Shown one piece after another: positions 1 to 10,455 of a stretch of DNA of 64,000 nucleotides. Origin of the DNA: Rhineura floridana (lineage: Eukaryota > Chordata > Lepidosauria > Squamata > Rhineuridae); contig NC_084491.1 in the NCBI RefSeq assembly GCF_030035675.1, positions 26,639,801 to 26,703,800 of the forward strand, written 5' to 3'. Every line of letters begins with the position of its first letter. Positions within the stretch are counted from its first letter, which is position 1. A model generated the notes under the pieces. It searched no databases. It saw only the letters and a list, made by a program, of their open reading frames with translations, and was not told the DNA's origin. The position numbers were made by a program, and so were the translations under genes.

Positions 1-82
1 TCTCTAGGGTTTGGTGAAAGCCAGTGAAAGTGTTTTGGTCCTAAATTCAGAACAGACCAAAAAAACCTGCATGCGATAGGGA

Positions 83-210
83 CATAAGAAGCTCCCTTAT
101 ACTGAGTCAGATCACTGGTCCATCCAACTCAGTATTGTCTACACTGACTGGCAGCGCCTCTCCAGGATTTCAGACAGGGAGTCTCTCCCAGCCCTACCTG
201 GAAAGCTCTA
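83..210 (-). repeat. tRNA-derived SINE, 5' part missing
   Basis: Read on the plus strand this has the usual reverse-complement SINE text: 'cataagaagctcccttatac', then 'ggtccatccaactcagtatt', then 'ccagccctacctgg'. The same text recurs near 3,610, 17,500, 28,564 and 58,980. The tRNA-like head expected further right is missing, so this copy is partial. Confidence 0.6.
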
Positions 211-380
211 CTTAGGGTTTGTTCACACTATCAGAGAAAATGGTAATAGTCTCTAGCACAGCTGACTTTGGCAAATTAATGGAGGAATTTCAGTGGCTCA
301 ACGCTATGATAAGCAGGAGTGGAACCTCTGTGTTCAGAGGCAGTGCACCTTTTGCGTGTCAGGTCCCTGGTACAAATCAA

Positions 381-565
381 GGTGGCATATATGGTTCTCT
401 CCACTCCCCATTTTATCTTCACAACAGCCCTATGAAGGAGGTTAGGCTGAGAGATGGTGCCTGGCCCAAGGTCACCCCGTGAGCTTCATGGCTGAGTGGG
501 GATTTGAACCCTAGTCTCTTAGGTCTTAGTCCAATACTCTAAACGCTATGCTATGCTGGCTCTCC
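381..565 (-). repeat. tRNA-derived SINE, full tRNA-like head
   Basis: Minus-strand SINE. Its tRNA-like head is at the right end; the plus strand ends 'atgctatgctggctctcc'. The B box appears in reverse as 'ggggatttgaaccc'. The middle carries the motif 'caaggtcacc'. The left end resembles MIR/CORE-type SINEs ('ttttatcttcacaacagccc'). Confidence 0.65.
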
Positions 566-1674
566 AAATTTCACTGGGGATGTGTTCAGATTTCTTTATG
601 TAGTTAATTCAACTCCTGCTCCGCCTCCTCTCAAACGTTTGGAGCAGAGTAATAGTTAAAAATAAAGCCAAAACATCCAATTAAATTAGTTACTCCACAC
701 CCACAAGACCTGGGTCAAGCAAGAAAGAGAAGTAGAGCTGGGTGTGGTCAACAAGCTGGTGATATTAAAGTCAGGTCGGATATTGGCTGAGGGCCTCCAG
801 TGCTTAGAAGGGCCCTTATCAGGCTGAACCAGCCATGCTGCCACTCACTGCACTCCCCGCCAGGTCCCTAGATGCTTTTCAGTGGAGGGCAACATTGCCC
901 CTTTTGAGCAGGAGCCCAGCTCACTTCCCACCTATGATGTCCACCAGCCATTTTAAACTACCCAAAATGTAGTGCCTCAACCCATACATCTATGACATGT
1001 ATTTATTTCAGAGATCTATGGGCCCGGGAACTGCATTTTGGGAAACTTAAGATGGCAAGCAGCCGCCATAGTCAGGAGCTGAGCTTAGCTCCCATTTGCA
1101 AGTGCCACCGCCTATCCACCATTGAATTGTGTCTGCTGGCCCAACGGAGGGGAGTAAGTGGTCCCACTGCCAAAACAGCATCAGGAGAGAAATCATGTGG
1201 TGGCCACTTCAATAGCTGCCCAACCTGTGCACCTTTCTTTCTGCAGATGTAGCCTTGTTGCCTGATTTTACTTCCTTGCTGTCTCTTATTTTCTCAGCCA
1301 AGTGTTTCTCTTTCAATGGCACTAGTAGATGCTGCTAATTTCCTGATACAAATAAGCTAACAAGGAGACTGCTAGAATCAATGACAAGTATAGGTCTAGA
1401 TCAGGATAAGATGGCCACTTACACTGCCAAAAAAGAGGACACAAGATTTCCATAAAAATCTGCATATGCTACTTTGATTGCATAAATGCAAATCTAGATC
1501 CAAATTCTGTAATTTAAATAGAAATGCAATACATCTCATCATAGTTGGGGAGGTTATGACCAGCTGATCAGTGTGCCTGCTCAGTCTGCTCTCCAAGTGC
1601 TGACTTTTGATGCGCACTTTCAGGGGCCCTCCTTCTCTCCTTTCTTGGGGTCCTTTATTGTTAGACCAGATTAG

Positions 1675-1875
1675 GACCTTGCATAGTAGTTAGAGTGTTG
1701 GACTATGACCTGGGAGACCAGGGTTCAAATCCCCACACAGCCATGAAGCTCACTGGGTGACCTTGGGCCAGTCACAGCCCCTCAGCCTCAGAGGGAGGCA
1801 ATGGTACCACGAAAACCCTATTCATAGGGTCACCATAACTCAGAATCAACTTGAAGGCAGTCCATTTACATTTTT
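1675..1875 (+). repeat. Sauria-type SINE (tRNA head, BovB-like tail)
   Basis: The head contains 'gggttcaaatcccc' (B box, about 1,721-1,734), followed by the conserved 'ctgggtgaccttgggccagt'. The tail 'catagggtcaccataa...acttgaaggca' matches the 3' end of the BovB/RTE LINE that supplies its reverse transcriptase. This is the classic squamate arrangement. Confidence 0.75.
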
Positions 1876-2730
1876 AACCCTTCAAATAGAGGACACCCTC
1901 AGTTAAAGGACTGTCCTCTGTAAAGTAGGACACACAGCCACTCTACCTGGGGGATAGCATTCCAAACAAGTACAAAACACAGCTTGGCCTCTTGCAGGTT
2001 AATATATGAACAAATCCCATGGAAGAAGATTGTCTGAGATGGTACAAAAGTTTGATCTGGGTTTTTAAATCTGCAATGGCTCGTTCACAAATGCAAGTTT
2101 GTTACATCGATCCTGCAGACGTCAGGGGATGAATATGTATGTGTAAATTAGCAGTAAATTAGTTACAAAAATTAGATGCAAAGACCTTGGCTGATCCCAG
2201 ACTGCTCTCTCTGCGTCTATTCATTACAAACTAAATCTCTTTATTGTAAAAAACTACAGTGTGGAAAGATAAACCAATTACTATACAATGTCACATAACA
2301 TTGTGGGGGTGGGGGTGGAAGACTTCTATGTTGCAAACACACATCACAGAGTCATGTATGTCACACAGTACAGCAATTCAGCCTTGAAAGATAAATGTAG
2401 GTTCTGCAAGGAACCACTGCAATTGCTTGCAAAGAGAGGCAACATTATCCCTGCGGCTTGGAGTAATTAAACTGAGCTTTAGATAGCTTCCTAAAGATGA
2501 CGTGATATCTTGTTCAGATTAAATGAAGCCAGATAAAGCCAATAGTGTCTTCCCTTCCACAACACTCAAGCTTGAATGCATTTGCCTTCCAACACCTTCA
2601 TGAGCGAGATAAAACTTCGCTGACCCAAGTATAGTGGGCAAAGTTTATTTTGTAATCAGCTCTATTGCTTGCCCGTTTGTTTCTGGCCACAATTTAAAGT
2701 GGTGGTGGTTACCTTTCAAGCCTTAAACCA

Positions 2731-2832
2731 TCGGTGGGGAACCTGTGGCCACCCGAGCGCTGAGGGACTCTTAACTCTCATTGGCTCCAATCAACATGAT
2801 CAATGGTCAGGGATGGTCACTGGTTCCCCAGT
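2731..2832. mobile_element. hAT-like MITE remnant
   Basis: It begins 'ggtggggaacctgtggcc' and ends 'actggttccccag', giving inverted termini. The core 'caatggtcaggga' is shared with many other small elements in the window. No transposase is present. Confidence 0.5.
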
Positions 2833-3419
2833 CCCGCCCTGAGTATTTGAAGGATTGCTTGCACCTATATAAATCTGTATGAATGCCAAGACTGGGCTCT
2901 GAGATCCTGCTTGTGGGCTTGACATAAGTAAGTATTAGATTGTTGGCACAAGAGAAAAGGGCTTTTTAATGTGATGGCCCTATGCATATGGAACTTCCTT
3001 CTTAGACCAGACTGGGGAGATTTGGCTCTGAGTCCAGTACCTTGGCCATTTAGCCACAGACTACCAGATATTTGGGTATTTTGCCTAAAGGCTCCAGGAC
3101 AAGGAGTCTCTTGTCTTTGGAATCCTTGGCAGGTCTTTTCCTGGTACTTTGGGTTTCCCCTTGGCTCAGAGTGGGTGACCAGGATTAAGGGATGGTGGCA
3201 GTCTACCTACTTTGCAGGGTTGTTGTTGGTTTACTCAGCCCTGATAAGGGAGGCACGTGTTGTGCCTGGCCAGGATCAATTGCCCTAGGTTTGGGAACTG
3301 AGTCCTGGGACTGAACTGGCAGCAGTTCATGACACACATAACCCTGAAAGCACACCCGCTCAGCTCTTCCCATGGTTCATTAGGGCACATGGAGCACTGC
3401 CCCACCAACCTCAGTCTGC

Positions 3420-3592
3420 CCTCAGCCAACCACCACCACCTGGCTGCCTTCTTACTTACAATCAGTCAGGGGTGGTGGCTCTGCCTGTCATTGGCTTTGG
3501 CTCCACCGACTGTTTGTCTCCCTGCCTTTCACTCTACCCATCCCAATGGGCAACAGCCACCACTGCTCCTTGGTGGACCATGTGCATCCCTG
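3420..3592 (-). repeat. Dispersed repeat, third copy (reverse)
   Basis: In reverse orientation this matches parts of two repeats at about 24,425-24,715 and 25,040-25,360. Shared text includes the 'ggcagagccaac' and 'gtgggcaacagcc/ctggtgcccacc' motifs. I do not recognise the family; it could be a LINE 3' UTR. Confidence 0.35.
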
Positions 3593-3609
3593 CACAGAAA
3601 GTGCTGTTA

Positions 3610-3828
3610 AGAACATAGGAAGCTGCCCTGCACCAGGTCAAAGACTATTTGCCCATCTAAACCAGTATTGTCTACTTTGATTGGCAGTGGCTCTCCAAGG
3701 TTTTGGGCAGAGAAGACTTTTCCCCATCACCTGTTACCCTATCCTTTTAACTGCAGATGCCAGAGATTTAATTAAGTACCTTCTCTGTACAAATCATGGG
3801 ATCTACCACTGAGCTATGGGCTCTGTCC
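3610..3828 (-). repeat. tRNA-Ala-like SINE
   Basis: Nearly full-length. The plus strand begins 'aagaacataggaagctgccc', a CR1-like 'TTCCTATGTTC' tail read in reverse. It ends 'ctaccactgagctatgggct', the reverse of a tRNA-like 'TAGCTCAGTGGTAGA' A box. Confidence 0.7.
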
Positions 3829-4058
3829 AAGGACAAGAAGTACTGTCAAGGCATTGGGTGTACATTTCAATGGTACTATGTTGTTGACTATCAAGAACTG
3901 GGGCACCCTGAGACTATGGATCTCTAATTAATAAATAAATAGATCTAGAGTTATTGGCAGATCCTAAGGCTCTTGTATGAACCAGCCCCAATATTTCAGG
4001 TCAGTCCTTTTCTAACTCAGCCCGTCTGTTCACCCCTTATGGATACCAGAGGGTGGAA

Positions 4059-4197
4059 CAGGCGTGGGGAAACTTTGGCCTTCCAGATGTTGCCAAACTA
4101 CAACTCCCATCAACCCCAGCAAGCATGGTCAATGGCCAAGGATGATGGGACTTGTAGTGCAGCAACATCTGGAGGGCCAAAGGTCCCCCCCACCTCA
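4059..4197. mobile_element. hAT-like palindromic MITE
   Basis: Palindromic: 'ccttccagatgttgccaaac' on the left pairs with 'gcagcaacatctggagggcc' on the right, around the core 'agcaagcatggtcaatggcc'. The same fold-back element occurs more than ten times in the window. Non-coding. Confidence 0.65.
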
Positions 4198-4244
4198 GGT
4201 TGAACAACTACATATATTCTCCCTCTGCTCACAAGTAATTTACG

Positions 4245-4375
4245 TCTATGTCCCACTTCTCCAGGGAGATCAAGGCAAGCACACAGTGTTCCTCTCCCCA
4301 ATAATTTTATCCTCGCAATAATCCTCTGAGGTATGTGAGACTGAAAGTGACCAACCCAAGGTCACCCAGTAAGCT
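4245..4375 (-). repeat. SINE fragment (same family as 381-565)
   Basis: Contains 'tcccacttctccagggagat', 'attttatcctcgcaataatc' and 'ccaaggtcacccagtaagct', in the same order as the copy at 381-565. The tRNA-like head is absent. Confidence 0.5.
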
Positions 4376-4700
4376 TTGAAATTCGCATTTATTGGAATTT
4401 TGGGAATGCAGTTTGCCAACTAAACAATATTTACAAAAATGTATATATTAGGGGACTGTCTGCATAAAAATAAATACATGAATGAAAATAACATGCAAAA
4501 GGGCATGAAATGATGATAAATGGCTTGCAAAACTTGCCTACAAAAATGTGTTTATTTGGAGAAATTCTCACTAAACTGGTGGAGAATTTTCATGAGGATT
4601 TTTTTTTAAAAAAAATCGCTGATCGTTGCAGAACTGTAGAGAACTGAATTTAACATTGGTACAATGAGAAACTGAGCGAACCGAAACAGACAAATCTTTC
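4376..4700. repeat. AT-rich dispersed repeat, copy 1
   Basis: AT-rich segment containing 'tttgggaatgcagtttgcca', 'ctacaaaaatgtgtttattt' and 'gagaaattctcactaa'. These motifs recur in reverse orientation at about 59,325-59,745. No coding potential is seen and I cannot assign a family. Confidence 0.35.
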
Positions 4701-4719
4701 CATCCCTCCTCACCTGCCT

Positions 4720-4866
4720 GGCTATTGCCCGCCCTCTCTGGCTCTCGGGGGCTTCAGGCAAGTCTTTCCCCGCCCTACCTGGAGAAGCCGGGGATTGAAC
4801 CTGCGTCCTTCGGCAGGCCAAGCACGTGCCCTGTGCGCTGAGCTCCAGCCAGGCAGAAACCTCTCT
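4720..4866 (-). repeat. tRNA-derived SINE fragment
   Basis: Carries 'ccgccctacctggagaagcc' and 'ggggattgaacctgcgtcct', the inner part and reversed B box of the SINE at 3,610. The rightmost tRNA-like bases are degraded. Confidence 0.55.
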
Positions 4867-5084
4867 CTGCAGCATCTGTAGGCGCAGATGGGCTTTGTCG
4901 CTCTGAGTCAGCACGCTCTTTGTTTCAGTAAGAGTTTTTTTTTTAAGCGCAACAAAAAAAAAACCTGAATCAGGACTAAGCTATGGCTGGAATACAATCA
5001 AAGTAGCGACACAGAACTGCCACGTTTCGCCCCACTTCCCCCCCCCCCCGTTCACAGCCTAACTCTCGATCTTTCCATCGTGGA

Positions 5085-5960
5085 AGGGGGCATCCCCATT
5101 GCTAACAGCCTTCTCTTGCCCCCGAATCGCTGCACCAATTGGGGGCGGGTCAAAGGAAGCGCCGGCCGAGGACTGCTCCAAACGCAGACCAGACGAGCCT
5201 CATCGTCTGCCAAAGGCGTCGAGGGCGCCGCTGGCAGCCACCCCGCGTTCCTCCCGGCGCTGCGAGGGCCCGATCGTCCTTCCTTACCAGCTGTCCCTGG
5301 AGAAAGAGCGGAAAAATCGGATCCCGGGAGCGGGGACACCTTTCATGGTGGCCGGCCTGGGCAGGAGCGCGCAGCGCGGCGGCGGACACGAAGCAGGACC
5401 CGGGCGAGGCAGGCGCGATCGCGGCTCTCCGAGCGAGGGGCGCCGCTCCGAGGAGGCGGAGGCCGGGCGTCTGCTTCGTGCCGGCGACTGGGATGATGGC
5501 GGAAGCTGGCGCTACTCCGGGCCGGGCGCCGACTGGCATTTAAATGCCCCGCTGGTGCCCAGCCGTTGGGCACATGATGCCGGTGATTCAAGCAGCCTCC
5601 CCACCCCGGCGCGGGCAGGGCTAAGGCCGAGGTGGAAATGCCCGCCCCGGCCGCCCCTCCCAGCGGCGCTGGCGGCTCGGAATCACATGCTGCGAGCTGA
5701 GGCCCGGAGCCCGCGCAGGGCAGTAACGTCCTCCGGGATTTGCAGTCAGATTGCCACGGTGGGCAGATTTTTCTTCTTCTTCCGCGAACCAGCGGGCCGT
5801 CGCATCTCCTGCCTGTTGGGGTTGTTCTCCTCTGAGCGTCGGAAGTCAACAAAGGAAACATCCTTGGAAGCCGCCTTATACCACCTCGTCCAATTTGTGA
5901 ATCCGGCCCAATATTGGCTGCAGCGGCTCAGGCGGAGAGGAGTCTGCCCCATCATTTCCA
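5085..5960 (-). promoter_or_regulatory. SLC37A2: CpG island, SLC37A2 promoter
   Basis: Dense in G+C and CpG, with the SLC37A2 start codon inside it. Visible elements are a CCAAT box next to a GC box ('caccaattgggggcgggtc', about 5,134), a palindromic CCAAT/ATTGG pair ('gcccaatattggc', about 5,906) and a GGCGGAAG ETS/YY1-like site near 5,497. The transcription start cannot be placed by eye. The island could also start transcripts on the plus strand. Confidence 0.7.
5288..5346 (-). CDS. SLC37A2: SLC37A2 coding exon 1
   Basis: SLC37A2 is a multi-membrane-span sugar-phosphate/phosphate antiporter of the endoplasmic reticulum. On the minus strand an ATG in a strong Kozak context (gccaccATGa) opens 19 codons reading MKGVPAPGIRFFRSFSRDS. 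The last codon is split (TG|G, Trp) by a good donor, TG|GTAAGG. From memory, the human protein starts MRSSLAPGVWFFRAFSRDSW, so APG, FFR and FSRDSW align, and the split Trp is where the first membrane helix should begin. No later exon was found to the left, so intron 1 must extend beyond the window edge. The order CCDC15 then SLC37A2 on one strand agrees with the human locus, which supports the call despite the short exon. Confidence 0.85.
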
Positions 5961-5971
5961 AACAGTAGTTG

Positions 5972-6400
5972 AGTGGCAAACAGAGAAGTGCAGGATCCCT
6001 TCATGACAGCCACAGTCACACCCCTTTCAGCCTTCTAAAATAATAGAATAATCTGGCCAGGTTTCAGTATTGTTTTCTGCTTCTCCATCCTTGTTAATCT
6101 CTTCTCCCACAATAGATGTCCCTAGGAGCCAATCAGCATGAAAGGGGAGAGTGTTAGCTACTGAAAAGAGTCTTCTCAGTAGCTGACTCACCTCCTTTCT
6201 ACTCTGATTGGCTCCAATCAGAAGGAAAGGCCAAAAAGGCATGTTAGAAGACTCTTTTCAGTGGTCAACACACTCCTTTTTCATGCTGGTTAGCTCATAG
6301 GATGCTGGAGACATAGGGACCCTGCTGGGACCTGGCTCCCAAATAAGTAAGGGGTCTAAGACCCTCTGAGACCCTGGACAACTACACTCCTGTTTCCAAA
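5972..6400. repeat. Unclassified dispersed repeat, copy 1
   Basis: About 400 bp shared with 8,352-8,745, in the same order and orientation. Blocks include 'ggggagagtgttagctactg', 'gagtcttctcag', 'tcatgctgg' and 'gagaccctggacaactacac'. Copy 1 carries extra sequence after the first 60 bp. No coding region is seen and the family is not recognised. Confidence 0.5.
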
Positions 6401-6733
6401 CAGGGGTCCTTTTAACAAGAGATGCCAGGGACCTGAGACTTCCCTTGCAAACCAGGTGCTCTTCCACTGAGCAGTGGCCCCCTTTGCAAATGAGAAATTT
6501 GAGGGCACCTTAAAGACTTCAGAACATAAAAAGAGCCCTGGTGGACCAGACCTGAGGCCTTAAGTCAACATCCATTCACAGTAGCTAACCAGATGTCAAT
6601 GGGAAGCCCCCAAACAGAACAGCACTCTCCCCCGCTTCTCATTCCCAGCATCTGGTATTCAAAGGCATACTGCCTCATAGCCACTGTGGCTAGTAGCCAT
6701 TGATAGCCTTGTCCAGCATGAATTTGTCTAAGC

Positions 6734-7018
6734 CAGTGGTTCCCAAACTCCCCTCCACTCACTGGACCACTTGAACATTGTTGAGGGTCTTGGCGAATCA
6801 CTTAATGATTTTTCAGCCTGTTGTAGCCATTGTGATGCGCTGTGCTAGATCCAGATTATTTTTAATTGTATTTTCGTTGCTTCTTTCATTTCTGATATTT
6901 TATTGTATTACAGTTTGACTTCCATAGAATTCTTCACAGAAGTGTTCTTCACAGACATGTTGCAGACCACCTGAATCAAGCTTGCAGACCACTACTGGTC
7001 CACAGACCACAGTTCGGA
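6734..7018. mobile_element. hAT-like element inside CR1
   Basis: Starts 'cagtggttcccaaac', the typical hAT/Charlie-type terminus, and ends near 'ccacagttcgg', a decayed inverse of it. Internal text 'ggaccacttgaac...gtccacagaccac' is similar to the element at 17,527-18,019. The CR1 reading resumes at 'ccatccaaggcagtggtcat'. Confidence 0.55.
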
Positions 7019-7111
7019 AGCCATCCAAGGCAGTGGTCATCGCTGCATCTTGTGGGAGTGAATTCCATAGTTTATTTGTGTGAAGAAGTACTTTTTTTTG
7101 TCTGCCTCAAC

Positions 7112-7694
7112 AAAAGAACAGGAGCTGCATTAACAGAAGTATGGTTTCCATATCACATGAAGTGCTAGTTCCCCTCTGTTCAGCTCTGGTTAGGCCTCAT
7201 CTTGAGCACTGCATCCAGTTCTGGACCCCGCACTTTAAAAAGGATGCAGACAAACTGGGACAGGTCCAGAGGAGGGCAACAAGGATGATCAGGGAACTGG
7301 AAAGAAAGCTCTGTGAGGAGAGACTGAAAGAAGTGGTCATGTTTACTGTTGGGATATGATAACATTCCTCAAGTGCTTGAAAGGTTGTCACACACAGGAG
7401 GGCCAGGATCTCTTCTCAATCATCCCACACTGCAGGACACAGAGTAATGGGCTCAAGTTACAGGAAGCCAGATTTCAACTGAACATCAGGAAAAAACTTC
7501 CTAGCCCTTAGAGCAGTACAGCAATGGAACCAATGACCTAGGGAGAGGGTAGGTTCTCCAACACTGGAGACATTCAAGAGGCAGCTGGGCAGCTACCTGT
7601 CAGGTATGCTTTAACTTGGATTCCTGCGTTGAGCAGGGGGTTGGAGTCGATGGCCTTATAGGCCCCTTCCAACTCTACTATTCAGATTCATTGG
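7112..7694 (+). mobile_element. CR1 LINE 3' end, inserted in older CR1
   Basis: On the plus strand, codons near 7,165-7,310 read as the CR1 C-terminal segment (ALVRPHLEHCIQFWTPHFKK, then QVQRRATRMIRELE). The 3' UTR follows, with the characteristic 'gagcagggggttggagtcga' and 'ccccttccaactctac', and the element ends in an 'attcagattcat'-type short tail. It is 5'-truncated. The flanking minus-strand CR1 continues directly on both sides, so this insertion is the younger. Confidence 0.75.
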
Positions 7695-8351
7695 ATGTTC
7701 CTGAGTTCTAGTGTTATGAGAGAAGGAAGACAACTCGTCTCTACTCACTTTCTTCATACCATAAATAATTTTATATGCCTATTTCATATCTTCCCTTACT
7801 CACTTTTTTTCTAAACTGAAATGCCTCATCTGTTGTGACCATTCTTCATAGGGGGTTGCTCCATCTCCTTGATCATTTTGGTTGCCCTTTTCTGAACCTT
7901 TTCCAGCTGTACAATATCCTTTTGAGGTGAAGTGACCAGAACTATACACAGTATTCCAAGTGCGGTTGCACACACCATATATTTGTATAACGGTATTGTG
8001 ATATATTATTTTCACTCCCCTATCAATCCCTAACATGGAATCCACCTTTTTCACAGCCGCTGGACACTGGCTCAACATTTTTATTGAGCTATTCACTATT
8101 GAGCCCAATATCGCTTTCTTGGTCAGTTATCATCAGGATTTGCTTGCACTTAACTGTATCATTTTAATGCCCATTCACCCAGTTTGAAGAGATTCTTTTG
8201 GAGTTCCCCACAATACCTTTTTGTATGACCTTGAACACTTTGGAGTCATTAATAAACCTGGCAACCTCACTGCTCACTCCTAACTCCAGATCATTCATAA
8301 ACAAAAAGCACAGGTCTCAGTACAGAACAGTACAGCTACTTGGAGCCAGTA

Positions 8352-8745
8352 ATGTAGTGGCAAATTCAGAAGTGCAGGGCCCTTTCATGATAGTCACAGC
8401 CACATACCCTCCCCCTTTTTTCTTTTGCTGCTTGGTTGAGAATGAGATCCTTGTTCATGCCTTCACCCACTACAACAGAAATCCCTAGGAGCCGTTCAGC
8501 ATTAAAGGGGAGAGTGTTAGCTACTGAGAAGAGTCTTCTCAGTGGCTGACTCACCTCCTTTCACTCTGATTGGCTCCATTCAGCAGGAAAGGACAAGGAA
8601 GCATGTTAGAAGTCTCTTCTCTTTCTCTGGCTAACAGAATCCTTTCATGCTGATTGGCTCATAAGATGCTGGAGACATTGGGACCCTGCTCCCAAAACAA
8701 TAAGGGGTGTAAGACACCCCCCTCCGAGACCCTGGACAACTACAC
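8352..8745. repeat. Unclassified dispersed repeat, copy 2
   Basis: Second copy of the repeat at 5,972-6,400, beginning 'gtagtggcaaattcagaagt' and ending near 'gaccctggacaactacaccc'. It abuts the end of the minus-strand CR1. Confidence 0.5.
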
Positions 8746-8845
8746 CCGTGCTTGGAGCCCCACTTGTTGCATCCTCCCTTGTGAGAACTGTTCATTTATT
8801 CCCACTCATCCCTTCCAATTTTGTCCCCAGGCAATCACTTAGGGC

Positions 8846-9650
8846 TGATTCACACAGGAGGTGAACTTCAGATTAAAGACACACCTTTTGCCTTTGTGAT
8901 AGATTTGCAAGATTCACACTACCTTCTAGTCCACTGTTTTCCATTCACATTTAGTATCGCTGTTTCCTTGTGGTCCTGCCCCCAAATTCACATGTTTACT
9001 CCCTCCAGAGTATTGCCAATGGAGGAGGTTTTCCCCCCCATTCTTTCTTGTCAATTGCACACTGAAGCTGGGAGAGCTTGGGGGTGCAACTGACACAAAA
9101 AAAATTTTCTGTCAGTTTCATTTCCTCCTGACATATTTATAGCAAAACCCCTTTTTAATTAAGTAACGAAATGCATTTTTTAGTGGAAGAGTGTGTTTGC
9201 ACGCGCCTTTGTCATAATAGTAATTGGGCGATACAATGATATTGGGGGGTTCCATTGACCATCATGCAGGAGACTGTTAAATAACACACACAAACACACT
9301 CATGATGTGGTCGGAAGAAGAGACTATGAAAGTTAAGACTTTTCTCTACAATATTTTCTTTCCCTCGTTGTGGCTGGTTTTGGTTGTCTGCTGTTTTATG
9401 GTGATCACTTTTTCATGAGTCATGGGTGTGTATGTGGGGGTTACTTTTGGGCTTTAATGTGTCATCATTTTTAGGTAACCTTTAGTGTATGGTTCTAATG
9501 TTGACTTGTTCATTAAGTAAGACAGCTTGAGACATTCCGGTATAAGGTGATAAATGAATAAGAGAATGATAATCTCTCCACTGTCAGAGTAGGCCTCTAA
9601 ATACCAGTTGCTGGAAACTGCAGGAGAGAAAAGTGCTGTTCTGCAATCTG
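8846..9650. other. No feature recognised
   Basis: Moderately AT-rich sequence with no supported exon, RNA gene or repeat family. Confidence 0.5.
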
Positions 9651-9662
9651 CATAACGCATAA

Positions 9663-9973
9663 ATAAAAAGGTAAAGGTGTCCCCGCACTTATAGTGCGAG
9701 TTGTTTCCAACTCTTAGGGTGACATCTTGCGACGTTTACTAGGCACACTGTATATATGGGGTGGGATTGCCAGTTCCATCCCTGGCCTTTCTTTACCCCC
9801 CAGCATATGCCGGGTACTCGTTTTACCGACCACGGATGGATGGAAGGCTGAGTGGACCTTGACCCCTTTTACAGGAGATTCGACTTCCTCCTTCTGATGG
9901 AATCAAACTCCGGCTGTGAGCAGAGCTTCGGCTGTGTTATCGCCGCTTACCACTCTGCGCCGTGGAGGGTCTT
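9663..9973 (-). repeat. tRNA-derived SINE with BovB-like tail, full copy
   Basis: About 311 bp, flanked by a 10-bp target duplication 'taacgcataa' (9,653-9,662 and 9,974-9,983). On the minus strand the head begins near 'cctccacggcgcagagtggt' (A box) and has the B box 'gagtttgattcc'. The tail 'agagttggaaacaactcgc' followed by 'ggggacacctttacctttt' resembles the BovB 3' end. Copies also lie at 18,752 and 28,044. Confidence 0.75.
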
Positions 9974-10087
9974 TAACGCATAATTATCAACTGATAATTC
10001 CCTTTAATAAGCAAATTCAACCCATGGAAACAGAACCTTCAGTAGGTTGTATCTTACTAACTTCTACTTAGCCCACACCTACACCTC

Positions 10088-10362
10088 ACATTTAAAGCAC
10101 CATTATACCACTTTAACAGTCGTGGCTTCCACCAAAGAATCCTGGGAACTGTAGCTTATTAAGGATGATGAGACCTCTATTGTCCTCACAGAACTACAAT
10201 TCCCAGAGAGGCTTAACAATCAATCCCTCTTCCCAGGAGACTCTGGGAGTTGTAGCTCTGTGAGAGGTACAGAGGTCTGCTATCAACTCTCGGCATCCTT
10301 TCTTTAGGGGAAGCCATGACTGTTAAAATGTTATAATAGTGTTTAAAATGTATGGTGGCCTT
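10088..10362. mobile_element. ~300-bp palindromic MITE, copy 1
   Basis: Fold-back element: 'aagaatcctgggaactgtag' on the left pairs in reverse with 'ggagttgtagctctgtgaga' and 'ctttaggggaagccatgac' on the right. Other copies lie at about 11,441-11,740 and 14,195-14,496. Non-coding. Confidence 0.6.
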
Positions 10363-10363
10363 A

Positions 10364-10455
10364 CAGTAGACCCATGGAAATAAATGAACCTAAGTTAGCC
10401 ATGTCTGTTAATTTTAGTGGGTCTACTCACAACAACCCACTATTGTAAGATATCA
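10364..10455. repeat. Small fold-back repeat ('gtagaccca...')
   Basis: Pattern 'agtagacccatggaaataaa' followed by 'tagtgggtctactcac', which forms an inverted pair. The same pattern recurs near 10,795, 12,362, 13,715, 19,335, 35,380, 45,005 and 49,537. Confidence 0.45.

Larger units (their letters stand above)
6527..8330 (-). mobile_element. CR1 LINE 3' part, interrupted twice
   Basis: Minus-strand CR1. The reverse complement encodes the end of the reverse transcriptase ORF and the 3' UTR. Recognisable antisense blocks are 'gaattccatagttta' (about 7,060), 'gagttctagtgttatgagag' (about 7,703), 'ggttgcccttttctgaacct' (about 7,882) and 'aactccagatcattcataaa' (about 8,283). The 3' terminus lies at the left ('gaacataaaaagagccctgg'). 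It is split by a hAT-like element (6,734-7,018) and by a second CR1 in opposite orientation (7,112-7,694). Confidence 0.75.

Noticed and set aside
1-5287. SLC37A2 exon 2
   Set aside because: I looked on the minus strand for the first membrane helix (YACYHMSRKP-like) and found nothing; intron 1 probably runs past the window edge.
5099-5968. 289-residue open frame on the plus strand
   Set aside because: It lies in the CpG island, has low-complexity Arg/Gly/Ala composition and no known domain. GC-rich DNA lacks stop codons by chance, and the real coding segment is the short minus-strand SLC37A2 exon.
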